Below, in pieces: positions 63,394-64,000 of a DNA stretch of 64,000 bases (positions are counted from its first letter, which is position 1; each line of letters begins with the position of its first letter). This DNA is from GCA-2686265 sp036010965 (lineage in GTDB: Bacteria > Planctomycetota > UBA1135 > GCA-002686595): contig DASCMO010000068.1 of assembly GCA_036010965.1 (NCBI GenBank), forward strand, positions 4,811-68,810, written 5' to 3'. The notes beneath the pieces are model-generated. The model saw only the letters and a list, made by a program, of their open reading frames with translations. It ran no database searches and was not told the origin of the DNA. A program made the position numbers and the translations under genes.

Positions 63394-64000
63394 ATGCCCC
63401 ACCGCCTCCCGCCCGCGCCCGCATTCCTCACCCTCCTGCTCGTAGCCTGCGGCGGCGGACAGGGGGACGAACCGTCACCGTCCAACACACCTGCCACGCC
63501 CGCTCCCACCCCCGCCCCCGCGGTGGTCATCGATACGCCCCCGGACACGGGTGATCCCGTGGCGGACGACACACCCGGCAGCGTCGTCGGAGTGGCCCTG
63601 TTCCCGGGAAACGCGCCCGCACGCGAAGCGATCGAGTTCTCCGGTTGTGAACACGAGGGAACCTCCCCACCCCTGGACAATAGGATCTTGATCGCGGACG
63701 GTCGGCTGCAGAACGTGTACGTGACGGTCAAGAGCCTGCGCGGCGTGGACTCGCCGACGCCGGAGGAGCCTGTCTATCTCGACCAGCTCGGTTGCATGTA
63801 CTCACCGCGCGTGATCGGGCTGCAAGTGGACCAGGAGCTGCGGGTACGCAACGCCGACCCTCTCAATCACAACGTCCACGTCTACGCCCGGAGGAAGACC
63901 TTCCCCAACAACACCCAGGCTGCCGGAGCCGCGGACTTCACCTTCGTCTTCGATCGCAAAGAACCCGCCCCGGTCCCCATCGGATGCGACATCCACCCCT
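63394..64000 (+). CDS. Cupredoxin/plastocyanin-like lipoprotein, truncated by the window end
   Basis: The frame runs from the ATG at 63394 to the end of the window. The signal segment ends in the lipobox LVAC (C19), followed by a Pro/Thr-rich linker. The domain begins near residue 55 and has LDQLGCMYSPRVIGLQVDQE, ADPLNHNVHVYARR and, at the end, VPIGCDIHP. HNVH and the GCDIHP segment suit the copper ligands of the planctomycete methylamine-utilisation/cupredoxin-like proteins. It is divergent from the thioredoxin-like gene, 231 bases away. A copper-binding, exported electron carrier is plausible. Confidence 0.75.
   Translation, partial: MPHRLPPAPAFLTLLLVACGGGQGDEPSPSNTPATPAPTPAPAVVIDTPPDTGDPVADDTPGSVVGVALFPGNAPAREAIEFSGCEHEGTSPPLDNRILIADGRLQNVYVTVKSLRGVDSPTPEEPVYLDQLGCMYSPRVIGLQVDQELRVRNADPLNHNVHVYARRKTFPNNTQAAGAADFTFVFDRKEPAPVPIGCDIHP

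Overview
The window comes from a GC-rich bacterial chromosome and most resembles a member of the Planctomycetota. The pointers are a double-length UvrA, exported HEAT-repeat proteins, tandem secreted sorbosone-dehydrogenase-like proteins, a lysine-rich 66-residue protein of planctomycete type, many GTG starts and few strong Shine-Dalgarno sites. The assignment rests on gene content only. I saw no rRNA, tRNA, CRISPR array, transposase or prophage gene; this looks like core chromosome with lineage-specific exported genes.

Layout. 1-700: the tail of an unknown gene and a small Cys-rich protein. 1022-4435 (+): succinate dehydrogenase/fumarate reductase (membrane anchor, flavoprotein, iron-sulfur subunit), followed by a convergent orphan histidine kinase and an exported HEAT-repeat protein. 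8279-14336 (-): Nudix hydrolase, purM, a helical-repeat protein, a hydrolase-fold protein lacking its serine, a membrane protein fused to a spermidine-synthase domain, and a small membrane protein, closely packed from purM onward. 14455-18391 (+): dxr, a four-PDZ rseP and a UbiA-like prenyltransferase. 18346-25363 (mostly -): tRNA nucleotidyltransferase, pseudopilin-like protein, HEAT-repeat lipoprotein, TolC-like protein, and an ECF sigma factor with a likely anti-sigma factor.

25428-37587 (-) is one very compact run: tandem uvrA, an XPB-type helicase, a helicase-associated-domain protein, thiE, a signal-peptidase-like protein, thiL and tsaE. The first three look like a repair module. 37739-45202 (-): inositol-monophosphatase-like protein, PBP4-type carboxypeptidase, M28 peptidase, metallo-beta-lactamase-fold protein, galE and aroA. 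45212-48044 (+): purC, purE, mtnA and the 66-residue protein. 48010-50915 (-): HAD phosphatase, CobW-type GTPase and glyA.

51032-64000 is an export-rich block: a sulfatase-fold lipoprotein, two lamin-tail-type proteins, a five-heme cytochrome, two paralogous six-bladed-propeller dehydrogenases, a DUF4870 membrane protein, nnrE, a thioredoxin-like protein and a truncated cupredoxin-like lipoprotein. Three of the exported proteins share a C-terminal module ending near the motif QLWYRDP...FNLS, and the cytochrome has a diverged form.

The most notable observation is the thioredoxin-like gene at 62206-63162. Its reading frame is open except for one in-frame TGA exactly at the first cysteine of the CxxC redox motif (TGA-Gly-Pro-Cys), which is the signature of a selenocysteine protein.
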